A stretch of DNA of 64,000 bases from Moraxella pluranimalium (lineage in GTDB: Bacteria > Pseudomonadota > Gammaproteobacteria > Pseudomonadales > Moraxellaceae). The notes under the pieces are model-generated. The model worked only from the letters and a program-made list of their open reading frames with translations, was not told the origin of the DNA and searched no databases. Both the position numbers and the translations under genes were made by a program. Location: the NCBI RefSeq assembly GCF_002014825.1, contig NZ_MUYU01000005.1:1-64000 (forward strand), written 5' to 3'. Shown piece by piece: positions 1 to 8,394 of the stretch (positions within the stretch are counted from its first letter, which is position 1; each line of letters begins with the position of its first letter).

Positions 1-102
1 TTAGTGTACCACTACACTTCGTCTTGGTCGTCTCATGGTTTATCCTCATTTTTATGATATTGTACCACTTATTGAGGACTGCGGGATTAGTGTACCACTA
101 CA
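1..102. repeat. 16-bp direct repeat pair at the window start
   Basis: The 16-mer TTAGTGTACCACTACA occurs at 1-16 and again at 87-102; a partial copy (TGTACCACT) lies at 61-69 and another 9-mer match at 63519-63527. The two full copies are 86 bp apart, so they are read in different frames. The second lies inside the first hypothetical gene. It may mark a small duplication or be chance; no function is assigned. Confidence 0.5.
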
Positions 103-508
103 GATTGCATTAATTACTCATACTTTCATAAATGAACATTTCGCCTCAGAACTCTTCTTTCTTTGGGATGTTGTTTGCGTAGTTGGCGAGGGACGTATAC
201 AGCCATGTGAAGAAATTATTTATGATAACGAAACGGCATTTTTTCTTGCGCTAGAATACCTGCTTGTTCAAAATTATTGTCGTTTAATAACCAATGACGG
301 CAATAAAGAGATTAATAAGGCATTAGCCAAGATGGATGCTAAGCAGGCTTGTCAACTGCTAAAAGATGTTTGGATAGGTGAAGAGGCTATGAATAAGCTT
401 GATGAAGAAAATGGATATCTTGGTTGGTGGTTTGTAGTACTATGCCCCTATAACATTGTCCATCGATATACTGATGAAAGCGGTGAAGAACAGTGGGTTC
501 TTAATTGA
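35..508 (+). CDS. hypothetical acidic protein, 157 aa
   Basis: I do not recognise this protein. The frame is closed by a TAG at 2-4, so the ATG at 35 is the first available start, but no good ribosome binding site precedes it. The product is acidic and soluble-looking, rich in aromatic residues (WW near residue 131), with no signal peptide or clear membrane segment. Its size and composition would fit a small immunity-type or stress protein, but that is only an impression. The 16-bp direct repeat covers the codons for SVPLQ near residue 19. The gene continues no obvious operon, and the next gene lies on the opposite strand. Confidence 0.5.
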   Translation: MVYPHFYDIVPLIEDCGISVPLQIALITHTFINEHFASELFFLWDVVCVVGEGRIQPCEEIIYDNETAFFLALEYLLVQNYCRLITNDGNKEINKALAKMDAKQACQLLKDVWIGEEAMNKLDEENGYLGWWFVVLCPYNIVHRYTDESGEEQWVLN

Positions 509-672
509 TTAGCTTAACCCCTAAGTTGGACAAAAGAATAACACTCAACATATTCAAACCCCGCCATAAAAAATATGGACATTTTTAGCGTGCTTTAGCA
601 CGGTGTACTGGTACAACCCATCACCAACAGCAGAACAAATATCAGAAAAAATGCCGGTGCAACTGTCATATA

Positions 673-1548
673 TCAGTCTTCCATGATTTGGTTTAGCCTA
701 GTCATCCCTGCCCAATGTTGGCTAAATTGATACGCCACACGCCCCGAGCGGCCGCCCCGAGTGCTTGCCCATTTGAGCGCCTCAGCTTCGATGGTGTCAT
801 CATAGCTGATACCATGCTTGGCAAGTAGATGCTTGACGATGTCTAGATACAGTGCTTGATTCATCGGATAAAACGACAGCCAAATCCCAAAGCGGTCTGA
901 TAGTGACACCGTCTCATCGATGGTCTCATAAGGATTGACTTCATCGGTTTGACCATTATAAATATTGACATTGTCTTTCATCAGCTGTGGTAGCAGATGA
1001 CGGCGGTTACTGGTGGCATAGACGAGTAGGTTATTTTGTTCGCTGTCGAGTGCGCCATCGAGTACGCTTTTTAGGGTGCGATAATTCTCATCTTGGGCAT
1101 TAAATGCCAAATCATCACAGTAGATGATGTAGCGATTGGGATTGCCACTTTTGGCGGCAGTTTTGATGGCTTGGCGAATTTTATCAAGGTGCAATAGGTC
1201 ATCACGAGCCACTTCGATGATGCGTAGCCCCTTGTGGTGATAGGCTTTGAGTAGGGCACGAATCAGCGATGACTTGCCTGCGCCACGAGTGCCTGTCATC
1301 AGCACATGGTTGGCAGGCAGGCGAGCCAAGAACTGCTCGGTGTTGGCGATGAGTTTGTCTTTTTGGGTATCAATACCAAGCAAATCCGCCAAATCCCCAC
1401 CGAAACTCACATCAATCGGCACAAGCTTACCATGCAGACCGCCCACCCAGCGATAGGCGAGCACATCAGCATCGATGCTAATAGGCTGTGTGGTACGCTC
1501 GCTTAGGTATTGGGTTAGCAGGTCAATGAGTTCATTTGGCAAAGTCAT
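673..1548 (-). CDS. DUF815-family AAA ATPase, 291 aa
   Basis: This is a P-loop ATPase of the DUF815 (COG2607) family, whose cellular role is not established. The Walker A motif GTRGAGKS is at residues 86-93, and a Walker B strand ending in CDD is at about 141-146 (IIYCDD). A later SDRFGIWLSF segment is typical of the AAA+ second half of this family. Length is normal for the family (about 280-300 aa). The start ATG at 1548 is preceded by AAGGATATGCC, a reasonable ribosome binding site. The YpfJ-type peptidase gene lies just upstream on the same strand (79 bp gap), so the two may be co-transcribed. Confidence 0.88.
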   Translation of the reverse strand: MTLPNELIDLLTQYLSERTTQPISIDADVLAYRWVGGLHGKLVPIDVSFGGDLADLLGIDTQKDKLIANTEQFLARLPANHVLMTGTRGAGKSSLIRALLKAYHHKGLRIIEVARDDLLHLDKIRQAIKTAAKSGNPNRYIIYCDDLAFNAQDENYRTLKSVLDGALDSEQNNLLVYATSNRRHLLPQLMKDNVNIYNGQTDEVNPYETIDETVSLSDRFGIWLSFYPMNQALYLDIVKHLLAKHGISYDDTIEAEALKWASTRGGRSGRVAYQFSQHWAGMTRLNQIMED

Positions 1549-1627
1549 GGCATATCCTTAATCATACAAATCAAAAAATAAAAAATTGGGATACGCCATT
1601 GTACCCCAATTTTTTAGCAAATTACCA

Positions 1628-2527
1628 TCAAATATTGCGTGTGGCAAAGGTATCGCACTGCTTAATGTCACCAGTTTCAAAGCCACGATAGAACCACTGC
1701 TTACGCTGTGCGCTCGTGCCATGCGTAAAGCTATCAGGGACGGCATGGCCTTGTGCCTTGTGCTGTAGGTAGTCATCACCGATTTTTTCGGCGGCATCCA
1801 GCGCTTCTTCGATGTCGCCTTGTTGTAGGAACTGCGTGCGTTCGTGATTGTGGCGTGCCCATAGCCCAGCAAAGCAGTCGGCTTGTAGCTCTTGGCGGAC
1901 AGATAGGTTATTGGCGGTAGCCTTGCTTGCCTGTGCTTGTGCTTGGCGGACTTGGCTTGAGATGCCGAGTAGCGTCTGCACATGATGACCGACTTCGTGG
2001 GCGATGACATAGGCTTGGGCGAAGTCGCCTGCTTGGTCATTGCGAGTCAGTTCGGTGTTGTTTTGTTCACCGCCGATGTCCATTTGGGTTCTCATATCAC
2101 GAAAAAATCCCGTGTCCAAATACACCTTTTGGTCAGCAGGACAATAAAACGGCCCGCTAGCAGAAGTTGCCGAACCGCACGCAGATTGCACCGCACCGCT
2201 AAATAGCACAAGGGTCGGCGCTTGATAAGTCTTGCCAAGCTGATTAAAAATCGGCGTCCAGACTTCTTCGGTATCGGCAAGCACCGTTGCCACAAATTCA
2301 CGAGATTCTGCCATATCCGCCGTTTCGGTAGCGGGAGTGGTGGCAGGCGTGTTGGCATTTTGGATTTGTTGCGTGACGCCTAGCGTGGTCTCGGGGCTGA
2401 TGCCAAATACTTGCCATAAAATCAGCGCAATAATCAGACCGACGATACTGATACCGCCTGCTTTTTTGGCACCGCCACCGCGTCTGTCTTCGATATTGCT
2501 ACTTTGTCTGCGACCACGCCACTGCAT
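1628..2527 (-). CDS. ypfJ: YpfJ/KPN_02809-type neutral zinc metallopeptidase, 299 aa
   Basis: A predicted membrane-anchored zinc peptidase. The N-terminus has a basic, Gly/Arg-rich cytosolic stretch (MQWRGRRQSS, then DRRGGG) followed by one membrane segment at about residues 24-41. A linker rich in Thr/Pro/Ala leads into the peptidase domain. The zinc motif HEVGH is at residues 177-181 (AHEVGHHVQ), and the downstream segment LQADCFAGLWARH supplies the third metal ligand region in this family. Length matches E. coli YpfJ (287 aa). The physiological substrate is unknown. It shares a strand with the ATPase gene downstream. Confidence 0.9.
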   Translation of the reverse strand: MQWRGRRQSSNIEDRRGGGAKKAGGISIVGLIIALILWQVFGISPETTLGVTQQIQNANTPATTPATETADMAESREFVATVLADTEEVWTPIFNQLGKTYQAPTLVLFSGAVQSACGSATSASGPFYCPADQKVYLDTGFFRDMRTQMDIGGEQNNTELTRNDQAGDFAQAYVIAHEVGHHVQTLLGISSQVRQAQAQASKATANNLSVRQELQADCFAGLWARHNHERTQFLQQGDIEEALDAAEKIGDDYLQHKAQGHAVPDSFTHGTSAQRKQWFYRGFETGDIKQCDTFATRNI

Positions 2528-2664
2528 AGATTCACCTTTTGTTGAATTTGATTTTGGAAAATGATTAAAATGGGATTATTATACGAAAAATGCCGTCGCA
2601 GATGGGTGATGGGTTACGATATTTTACAAAAGTCGCACCGTGATGGTCGGTGACGGGGATGAGC

Positions 2665-2940
2665 TTAGTGTGCACAAGTCGCCATATGCACCAGTGGCGA
2701 CCACCAATAACCTTTGATGGCGTCAGCTTGGCTTGTATCTGATGTATGCATATTTGCCAAATCCTGCTGCTGGCTGTGATGGGAGTGATGACTGTCGTGA
2801 CTGTCATGATGATGGGTGTGCGATGTATCAAATCCACCCCGATGATGACTGACCACCACTGCACACACCATAAAGGTGATGGCAATAAATATCCCAATCA
2901 TTACTTTGTAAGTCTGCGAACTGTCTGTGCGTGCCATCAT
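2665..2940 (-). CDS. small His-rich membrane protein, 91 aa
   Basis: Unrecognised. The N-terminus is short and polar, then a hydrophobic segment at about residues 13-31 (KVMIGIFIAITFMVCAVVV) should span the membrane. Next comes a His/Asp/Ser-rich stretch (HTHHHDSHDSHHSHHS, about residues 41-57), as seen in proteins that bind Zn, Ni or Cu. AAGG lies 7 bases before the ATG, which supports the start. The tail contains a WW pair and a final Cys. Metal sensing or chaperoning at the membrane is a guess from composition only. There is no metal transporter next to it. Confidence 0.55.
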   Translation of the reverse strand: MMARTDSSQTYKVMIGIFIAITFMVCAVVVSHHRGGFDTSHTHHHDSHDSHHSHHSQQQDLANMHTSDTSQADAIKGYWWSPLVHMATCAH

Positions 2941-3067
2941 GCGGATGCCTTGTCATTATGAGTAGTTAGTATAAGCGGTTTGGTGGCGACTTGGCAAGCG
3001 TGATTGACTTGCAATTTTGGCACATTGGGCGTAAGATTGGCGGTATTACTGATTTTAGGAATGATTT

Positions 3068-3736
3068 ATGCTAAAAAGTGTCATCGCCCAGCACAACCCA
3101 AATAACCTACCCATCACTCATGCGGTGATTTGGCTGCATGGCTTGGGGGCGAGCGGTCATGATTTTGAGCCGATTGTCCCCGAGCTTGGCTTGTCAGGTG
3201 ATGTGGGTGTGCGATTTATTTTTCCGCACGCACCGCAGATTCCTGTGACGATCAATGGTGGCTATATCATGCCGGCGTGGTATGACATCCTTGAGATGAC
3301 GCTCGATCGCAAGGTGGATGTCGCCCAAATCGCTGCATCAGCAGATGCCATCAATGTGCTGATTGATGAGCAAATCAGCGCAGGTATCGATAGCCAAAAC
3401 ATCATCATCGCAGGCTTTTCGCAAGGTGGGGCGGTGGCGTATCACACCGTCTTGACCAATACTCGCAAGCTTGGCGGATTGCTCGCTTTATCGACTTATT
3501 TTGCCACCAGCAATGAAATCTCAAGCGTCGGCATCAACCAAGACATCGCCGTCAAAATCGATCATGGCGACTTTGATGACATCGTCCCGCCTGTACTTGG
3601 TGCACGAGCCAAAGCATCACTTGAAACGCTTGGACTATCCCCGACGCTATCGACTTATCCAATGGCGCATCAGGTGTGCCTAGCGCAGATTAAGGCGATT
3701 GGTCAATGGATGAATGAGTTATTTGCCAAGTCTTGA
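3068..3736 (+). CDS. carboxylesterase / phospholipase-type alpha/beta hydrolase, 222 aa
   Basis: An esterase of the carboxylesterase II / acyl-protein thioesterase-like family (Pseudomonas EstB, E. coli YpfH relatives). The oxyanion strand IWLHGLGASG is at residues 21-30. The nucleophile elbow GFSQG places the catalytic Ser at 118. The acid in HGDFDDIVP is probably D171, and the catalytic His is H201 in YPMAHQV. There is no signal peptide, so it is cytosolic. Length is standard for the family (about 220 aa). The ATG at 3068 follows TTTAGGAATGATTT, an acceptable ribosome site. The natural substrate cannot be told from sequence. Confidence 0.9.
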   Translation: MLKSVIAQHNPNNLPITHAVIWLHGLGASGHDFEPIVPELGLSGDVGVRFIFPHAPQIPVTINGGYIMPAWYDILEMTLDRKVDVAQIAASADAINVLIDEQISAGIDSQNIIIAGFSQGGAVAYHTVLTNTRKLGGLLALSTYFATSNEISSVGINQDIAVKIDHGDFDDIVPPVLGARAKASLETLGLSPTLSTYPMAHQVCLAQIKAIGQWMNELFAKS

Positions 3737-3762
3737 TTAAGCCATAACCGCTTATCAAGAAT

Positions 3763-3832
3763 AAAAAAAGCCCAACACGCTTCCCCACCTTTTGGGCGAC
3801 CGTAGTCACCCCGTGGGAGTAGTGTTGGGCTT
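3763..3832 (-). terminator. elaborate bidirectional terminator or structured RNA element
   Basis: An 11-bp outer stem pairs 3768-3778 with 3822-3832. Inside it a 5-bp stem pairs 3784-3788 with 3813-3817, and at the core a 6-bp hairpin pairs 3795-3800 with 3805-3810. Read on the minus strand the core loop is C(UACG)G, a UNCG tetraloop, and the outer stem is followed by seven U. It lies between two converging hydrolase genes, so it can stop the minus-strand gene. It is far more structured than an ordinary terminator and could be a processed small RNA. Confidence 0.65.
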
Positions 3833-3951
3833 AATTGTCATTGTATCAAATGTGATTTGATATGGCAAGTTTGAGAAGTAAGCTTTGAAAAATTGGTTAA
3901 GATGGAAAATTACAAACCGTCTGGTCGGTTTTATATTAATGATGGCAATTA

Positions 3952-4647
3952 TCAAGCATGATTAAATTGACCATGCTGCAAAAAATGTAGCGTCTGCATC
4001 GCCACCGTCTTATCAGTCAGCAGTCCTGAATGACTGACGGGCAAAACCAAATAATCCGTCGCATGGTCAAGGGTAGTTTCGGACAGTAGCACCGTGCCGT
4101 CGTGTCGTCTATCAAGTCTATCATGCCTGCGTTGGTAGCTGTACAGCGCAAGCAATGGCACACCAAGTCCAACAGGTCGATGTCCTGCGATGACACCAAT
4201 CTCAACATCACTCGGCGGTAGTGGACAAGTGCTGTCGAGTGCGCCTGTGTAGGATTGCTTAATCAGTGGTGGCAGATATTTGTGCGCAAAGTGTGCCGTC
4301 TGACTACCTTGATGTGGTGTGCCAAGCGTGACACAGCGATGAACTTGCCACATCGGATAATGCACCAAAAAATGCCGTATCACAAGGCCGCCCAAGCTAT
4401 GTCCGACCAGATTGATGGGCTTGGCAGGATCATGATGCGTCAGCAGATACTCGTGCAGTCCTTGACTGTGTTTGGCGATGGGGTGATTTAGGCTTTTGTA
4501 GCCATAGCAATAGGTTGATAAGCCATGATTTTCAAGCTTTTTGGCAAGTGGTTTCATATACCACGGATTTAGATGCAGTCCGTGAATTAGGATGGTTAAG
4601 GGTGTATTCATTGATGCTATGATATTGCCTAGATGAACTGACATCAT
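3952..4647 (-). CDS. lipase-like alpha/beta hydrolase, 231 aa
   Basis: A serine hydrolase resembling PGAP1-like or triacylglycerol lipase-type proteins. The strand LTILIHGLHLNPWYM begins at residue 17, the nucleophile elbow GHSLGG gives Ser84, and a conserved LGTPHQGS segment follows near residue 107. The probable catalytic His is in the C-terminal PVSHSGLL segment. The first two Met codons have poor ribosome sites. An internal start at codon 13 (4611), giving a 219-aa protein that begins just before the first beta strand, is equally plausible. There is no signal peptide, so a cytosolic esterase is likely. The substrate is unknown. Confidence 0.8.
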   Translation of the reverse strand: MMSVHLGNIIASMNTPLTILIHGLHLNPWYMKPLAKKLENHGLSTYCYGYKSLNHPIAKHSQGLHEYLLTHHDPAKPINLVGHSLGGLVIRHFLVHYPMWQVHRCVTLGTPHQGSQTAHFAHKYLPPLIKQSYTGALDSTCPLPPSDVEIGVIAGHRPVGLGVPLLALYSYQRRHDRLDRRHDGTVLLSETTLDHATDYLVLPVSHSGLLTDKTVAMQTLHFLQHGQFNHA

Positions 4648-4703
4648 AACAAATCTATAAAATGACTATCAACCACCGCGCAAAAAAGCATACAATACAT
4701 ACA

Positions 4704-4734
4704 ATAAAAAAAGACCCAAACCAGCGTTCGGATC
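4704..4734 (-). terminator. rho-independent terminator of infA
   Basis: A 9-bp stem (4726-4734 with 4713-4721, two G-U pairs) is followed on the minus strand by seven U. It sits about 50 bp past the infA stop codon. Confidence 0.8.
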
Positions 4735-4785
4735 TTTTAAGAGTTAAAATGATTTAAAATAAAGCTAAGTCATCAACTTGGTAGA

Positions 4786-5007
4786 TTATTTACCACGATA
4801 AGTGATGCGACCTTTGCTCAAATCATAAGGGGTCATCTCAACCTTGACCTTGTCACCTGTCAAGATGCGGATGTAGTGCTTACGCATTTTGCCCGAGATG
4901 TGGGCGATGATTTCGTGTCCGTTATCTAGGCGGACTTTGAATAGGGTGTTTGGCAAAGTGTCGATTACTTCGCCTTCAAATTCGATGATGTCGTCTTTTT
5001 TTGCCAT
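4786..5007 (-). CDS. infA: translation initiation factor IF-1
   Basis: IF-1 is a 73-residue S1/OB-fold protein that binds the 30S A site and works with IF-2 and IF-3 during initiation. The sequence is full length and canonical: [12 protein letters not shown] at the start, [22 protein letters not shown] in the middle, and [13 protein letters not shown] at the end. It is monocistronic here, with its own terminator downstream. truA lies 64 bp upstream on the same strand. Confidence 0.98.
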   Translation of the reverse strand: MAKKDDIIEFEGEVIDTLPNTLFKVRLDNGHEIIAHISGKMRKHYIRILTGDKVKVEMTPYDLSKGRITYRGK

Positions 5008-5071
5008 AATCTCATCAATATCGTTAAAAAATTTGGGCTATTATACTATTTTTCATCATGAAAATATAGCC

Positions 5072-5905
5072 TTATTTTGGTAAATTTAGCCAAAGTGGTG
5101 TCAATGGCATATCAGGCAGCAAGGATTGCAAATGCTCTGGATAATAGGCATTGATAAAATATAAGCCATCAGCCGATGCGGTCGGCGGGGCGAGTGTGCG
5201 ATCTTTGGCATGAATTAGGGGTAGCAGCTCATCCACCGCCATCTCACCACGACCGATGGCAAACAGTGCGCCCATGATGTTACGCACCATATGGTGCAAA
5301 AAACCATCGGCTTGGATGTCAAGCACCAGATACGCCCCATGTGTGAATAGCTCGGCATGGCTGACTGTGCGTACAGGCTGATTGGACTGACAAGCCGCCG
5401 CACGAAAACTTGTAAAATCATGCGTACCGACCAAAAGCTTGCTTGCCTGTATCATCTTATCGATATCAAGCGGTGCATACTCATGGGTCACCTGATGGCG
5501 CAAGATGGCAGGGCGATAGGGCTGATTGAGCGTGATGTAGCGATAGCGACGCGCGATGGCGCTAAAGCGAGCATGAAAATCATCCGGCATCGGCACCATC
5601 CAGCGCAGAGCGATGTCATCGGGTAACATACTATTGACACCACGCAGCCAGTTATAGACAGGGCGATGAGCGTGTGTGGTGAAATGCGCCACCATATTGC
5701 CAGCATGGACACCAGCATCAGTGCGACCTGCGGCAATGAGCTCGATGGGTTCGTTGGCAATCTTGGATAGAGCGTTTTCGATGACGGCTTGGACGCCGAT
5801 GGCATCGATTTGGCGTTGCCAGCCACGATAGTTCGTCCCGATGAACTCGATACCGACGGCATAAACCTGCGCACGGCTTTGGGCGGTTTGGGTATCTTGT
5901 GTCAT
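5072..5905 (-). CDS. truA: tRNA pseudouridine(38-40) synthase TruA
   Basis: TruA isomerises uridines 38-40 of the tRNA anticodon arm. The catalytic Asp is D63 in AAGRTDAGVHA. The conserved N-terminal GIEFIGTNYRGWQRQ and the C-terminal GFLHHMVRNIMGAL segments are present. The length of 277 aa is normal. Its ATG overlaps the stop codon of the asparaginase gene upstream (ATGA), so the two genes are translationally coupled. A short extra N-terminus (MTQDTQTAQSRAQ) precedes the first strand. Confidence 0.97.
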   Translation of the reverse strand: MTQDTQTAQSRAQVYAVGIEFIGTNYRGWQRQIDAIGVQAVIENALSKIANEPIELIAAGRTDAGVHAGNMVAHFTTHAHRPVYNWLRGVNSMLPDDIALRWMVPMPDDFHARFSAIARRYRYITLNQPYRPAILRHQVTHEYAPLDIDKMIQASKLLVGTHDFTSFRAAACQSNQPVRTVSHAELFTHGAYLVLDIQADGFLHHMVRNIMGALFAIGRGEMAVDELLPLIHAKDRTLAPPTASADGLYFINAYYPEHLQSLLPDMPLTPLWLNLPK

Positions 5906-6909
5906 GGGGTGATCGTCCAGTGTGTATCAGACAGCTTGTCATTTAGGCTAAGCCACAGCGCCTGCCCATAGATGCCCGCGATACTTAGCGTCCCTGCTGC
6001 CCAGATGCCATGCTCATATTGCCATGCGCCAGCTGCGTAGTTGCTGTTCGTACCGCCAAATGGGCACATCGTCGTGCAGATGATACGCACGCCACGAGCG
6101 ATGGCATCATCGATGGCATGGATGATGGCAAGTGATGATGGCAGATTGCCTGCACCGTAGCCGATTAGGATAATGGCACACGCATTGGCGGCTGCTTGGC
6201 TGATGGACTGTGCCAAAATGTCAGTGGCATTGGGCAGGGCGTAGATGGCATGGATGTGGGTGGTGCTTGCACGGGTTTGTAAGTTGGCAAGTTCGTTGAT
6301 TTTGTGTTCAATCGCTGTGCTTGGCACTGCATGATGATTGGCATTATCAAAAGTTGCCACCACACCATCAAACGCATCATGGATTTGGCTGTTGATTTTT
6401 TGGGTATTATTGGCAATTAGGCTCTTATGATAAAACTGCACATAGACACCTGTGTGCTTTGATGCCACGCCAAGCGCATCGCTAAGATTCGTCCATGCAT
6501 CGCTGTCTTTATTAATCTGATAATCGACAAGCTCAGGGATAAATAACGGCTGCATACTGCCTGTAATCACAAGGCTAATATCAGGTAAATCCGCCAAAGC
6601 GTGTGCCAAAAATGCCGCCAAAAAGCTGAGCGTATCCGTCCCTGTCAATAGCACAAATCGACGCACACCAGTAGCATAAGCATCAAGGATAATGCGATAA
6701 AAATGCACAAACTCCGTCGGTGTCAAGGTGCTAGAATCTTTGATGACATCATTATCAAGCACGCGAATGTGATAATTTTGCTCAGCTAAACGCTCGGTCA
6801 AAATCGGCAAAAACACATCGGCAGGCAGGGGTGATAAGGGCGTGCCATGACTGCCAAAAGTACCGCCTGCATAAATCAGATGAATGGGTGTGGTCATAAG
6901 AATCATCAA
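5902..6909 (-). CDS. L-asparaginase family protein (type I-like)
   Basis: Asparaginases convert L-Asn to Asp and ammonia. The first catalytic Thr is in YAGGTFG (T17), and the second motif is GTDTL (T91, D92). In bacterial asparaginases the residue before this second motif is usually His; here it is Thr (LTGTDT). The middle and C-terminal segments (VITGSMQP, ILIGYGAGNLP) are family-typical, and the last is followed by a CTTMCPFGGTN segment. There is no signal peptide, so it is cytosolic type I. Start choice is uncertain: Met1, Met2 or Met5 are all possible. The gene overlaps truA by 4 bases. Confidence 0.85.
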   Translation of the reverse strand: MMILMTTPIHLIYAGGTFGSHGTPLSPLPADVFLPILTERLAEQNYHIRVLDNDVIKDSSTLTPTEFVHFYRIILDAYATGVRRFVLLTGTDTLSFLAAFLAHALADLPDISLVITGSMQPLFIPELVDYQINKDSDAWTNLSDALGVASKHTGVYVQFYHKSLIANNTQKINSQIHDAFDGVVATFDNANHHAVPSTAIEHKINELANLQTRASTTHIHAIYALPNATDILAQSISQAAANACAIILIGYGAGNLPSSLAIIHAIDDAIARGVRIICTTMCPFGGTNSNYAAGAWQYEHGIWAAGTLSIAGIYGQALWLSLNDKLSDTHWTITP

Positions 6910-7010
6910 TCAAAAAAGCTTAGGCGTATTATAAAGCAAAGCCACCAAAAAAGCACATCAAATCATCGGTAAAGCCACCGCACCCACCACAAGGCGTGTC
7001 TTGGTTAAAT

Positions 7011-7046
7011 AAAAAAACCATTTATGCCGCGATAGGACATAAATGG
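7011..7046 (-). terminator. terminator downstream of asd
   Basis: A perfect 9-bp stem CCATTTATG/CATAAATGG (7018-7026 with 7038-7046) is followed by seven U on the minus strand. It separates asd from the asparaginase-truA operon. Confidence 0.85.
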
Positions 7047-7099
7047 CTCTTGCACACGCCAAAATAGCGGTGAAACGCTCAAACTAGCTCACACTAGGC

Positions 7100-8230
7100 T
7101 TAGATGCGACCTTGTACGATGGCAAGCATACGGCGTAGTGGCTCAGCAGCACCCCACAGTAGTTGGTCACCAACGGTAAAGGCAGTCAGGTACTCACCGC
7201 CCATGTTCATCTTACGCAGACGACCAACGGCGACATTTAGCGTACCAGTCACAGCCACAGGCGTTAGACGCTCCATGCTTGCAGGTTTGTCATTTTCGAC
7301 GACATCTAGCCAAGGGTTGTCGCTTTCACGCAGTGCCGCTTCGATTTCTTCTAGTGGGATGTCTTGGGTAAGCTTGATGGTCAGTGCTTGGCTGTGGCAA
7401 CGCATCGCACCGATACGCACGCAGATACCATCGATATTGATGAGCTCATCACCTGATTTGCCAAGGATTTTATTGGTTTCGGCTTGACCTTTCCACTCTT
7501 CACGAGATTGACCGTTTTCAAGCTGACTGTCGATATAAGGAATCAGACTGCCTGCCAATACTGCACCGAAGTGCTGTTTTGGGAAGCTATCGCTACGCTG
7601 TGTATCGGCGATGGTCTTGTCAATCTCAAGGATGGCAGAAGCAGGGTCAGCAAGCTTATCAGCGACCGAATCACGCAGTACACCCATACCGCTGATTAGC
7701 TCACGCATATTGTTTGCGCCAGCGCCTGATGCGGCTTGATAAGTCATCGCTGATACCCATTCTACCCAGCCACGGCGGAATAGCTCACCGATTGCCATCA
7801 GCATTAGGCTGACGGTGCAGTTACCACCGATAAAGTCTTTTTTGCCATTGGCTAGGGCGGCATCAATCACATCACGATTGACTGGGTCTAGGATAATGAT
7901 GGCGTCATCATCCATACGCAGTGAGCTAGCTGCATCAATCCAGTAGCCATTCCAACCGCTGTCACGCAGTTTGCCATGTACGGCTTTGGTGTAGTCACCG
8001 CCTTGGCAGGTGATAATGGTGTCGCATTTGGCAAGCTCGGTGATGTCATTGGCATCTTTTAGAGTGCCTGCATCCACGCCAAAATCAGGGGCTTTGCCAC
8101 CAGCATTGCTCGTTGAGAAGAATACTGGGGTAATGTGTGCAAAATCCCCTTCTTCAACCATACGAGCCATCAGTACAGAACCAACCATACCGCGCCAGCC
8201 AACCAGACCAACTACCATTTTTTCTGCCAT
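7100..8230 (-). CDS. asd: aspartate-semialdehyde dehydrogenase
   Basis: Asd reduces aspartyl phosphate to aspartate semialdehyde with NADPH, the branch point to lysine, diaminopimelate, threonine and methionine. The N-terminal NADP motif is [15 protein letters not shown]. The active-site Cys is in GGNCTVSLM (about residue 137), and the [14 protein letters not shown] loop is typical of the gammaproteobacterial enzyme. I chose the ATG at 8230 (376 aa) over an upstream in-frame ATG at 8278, because AAGGTAG precedes it at good spacing and the family begins here. The partner kinase lysC lies 4.5 kb away. Confidence 0.96.
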   Translation of the reverse strand: MAEKMVVGLVGWRGMVGSVLMARMVEEGDFAHITPVFFSTSNAGGKAPDFGVDAGTLKDANDITELAKCDTIITCQGGDYTKAVHGKLRDSGWNGYWIDAASSLRMDDDAIIILDPVNRDVIDAALANGKKDFIGGNCTVSLMLMAIGELFRRGWVEWVSAMTYQAASGAGANNMRELISGMGVLRDSVADKLADPASAILEIDKTIADTQRSDSFPKQHFGAVLAGSLIPYIDSQLENGQSREEWKGQAETNKILGKSGDELINIDGICVRIGAMRCHSQALTIKLTQDIPLEEIEAALRESDNPWLDVVENDKPASMERLTPVAVTGTLNVAVGRLRKMNMGGEYLTAFTVGDQLLWGAAEPLRRMLAIVQGRI

Positions 8231-8394
8231 GTTAAAACTACCTTTTGCTTGGTGAAATGACCCAATCAAGACCATCACGATTGGGCGAGAATGAATAGAT
8301 AACTATGCCTTGTTATGACCAAAAAATCAAGTGTTTTTATGAACTTTTGTACACTAATTTTTTGGGTTGGTTAAAACTTGTGGTTTGATATTGG

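Noticed and set aside
509..672. AAGTTGGACAAAA and a CGTGC-TTTA-GCACG hairpin, which look like an IS3-type end or a terminator
   Set aside because: No transposase, partner inverted repeat or U-run is visible; too short to support either call.
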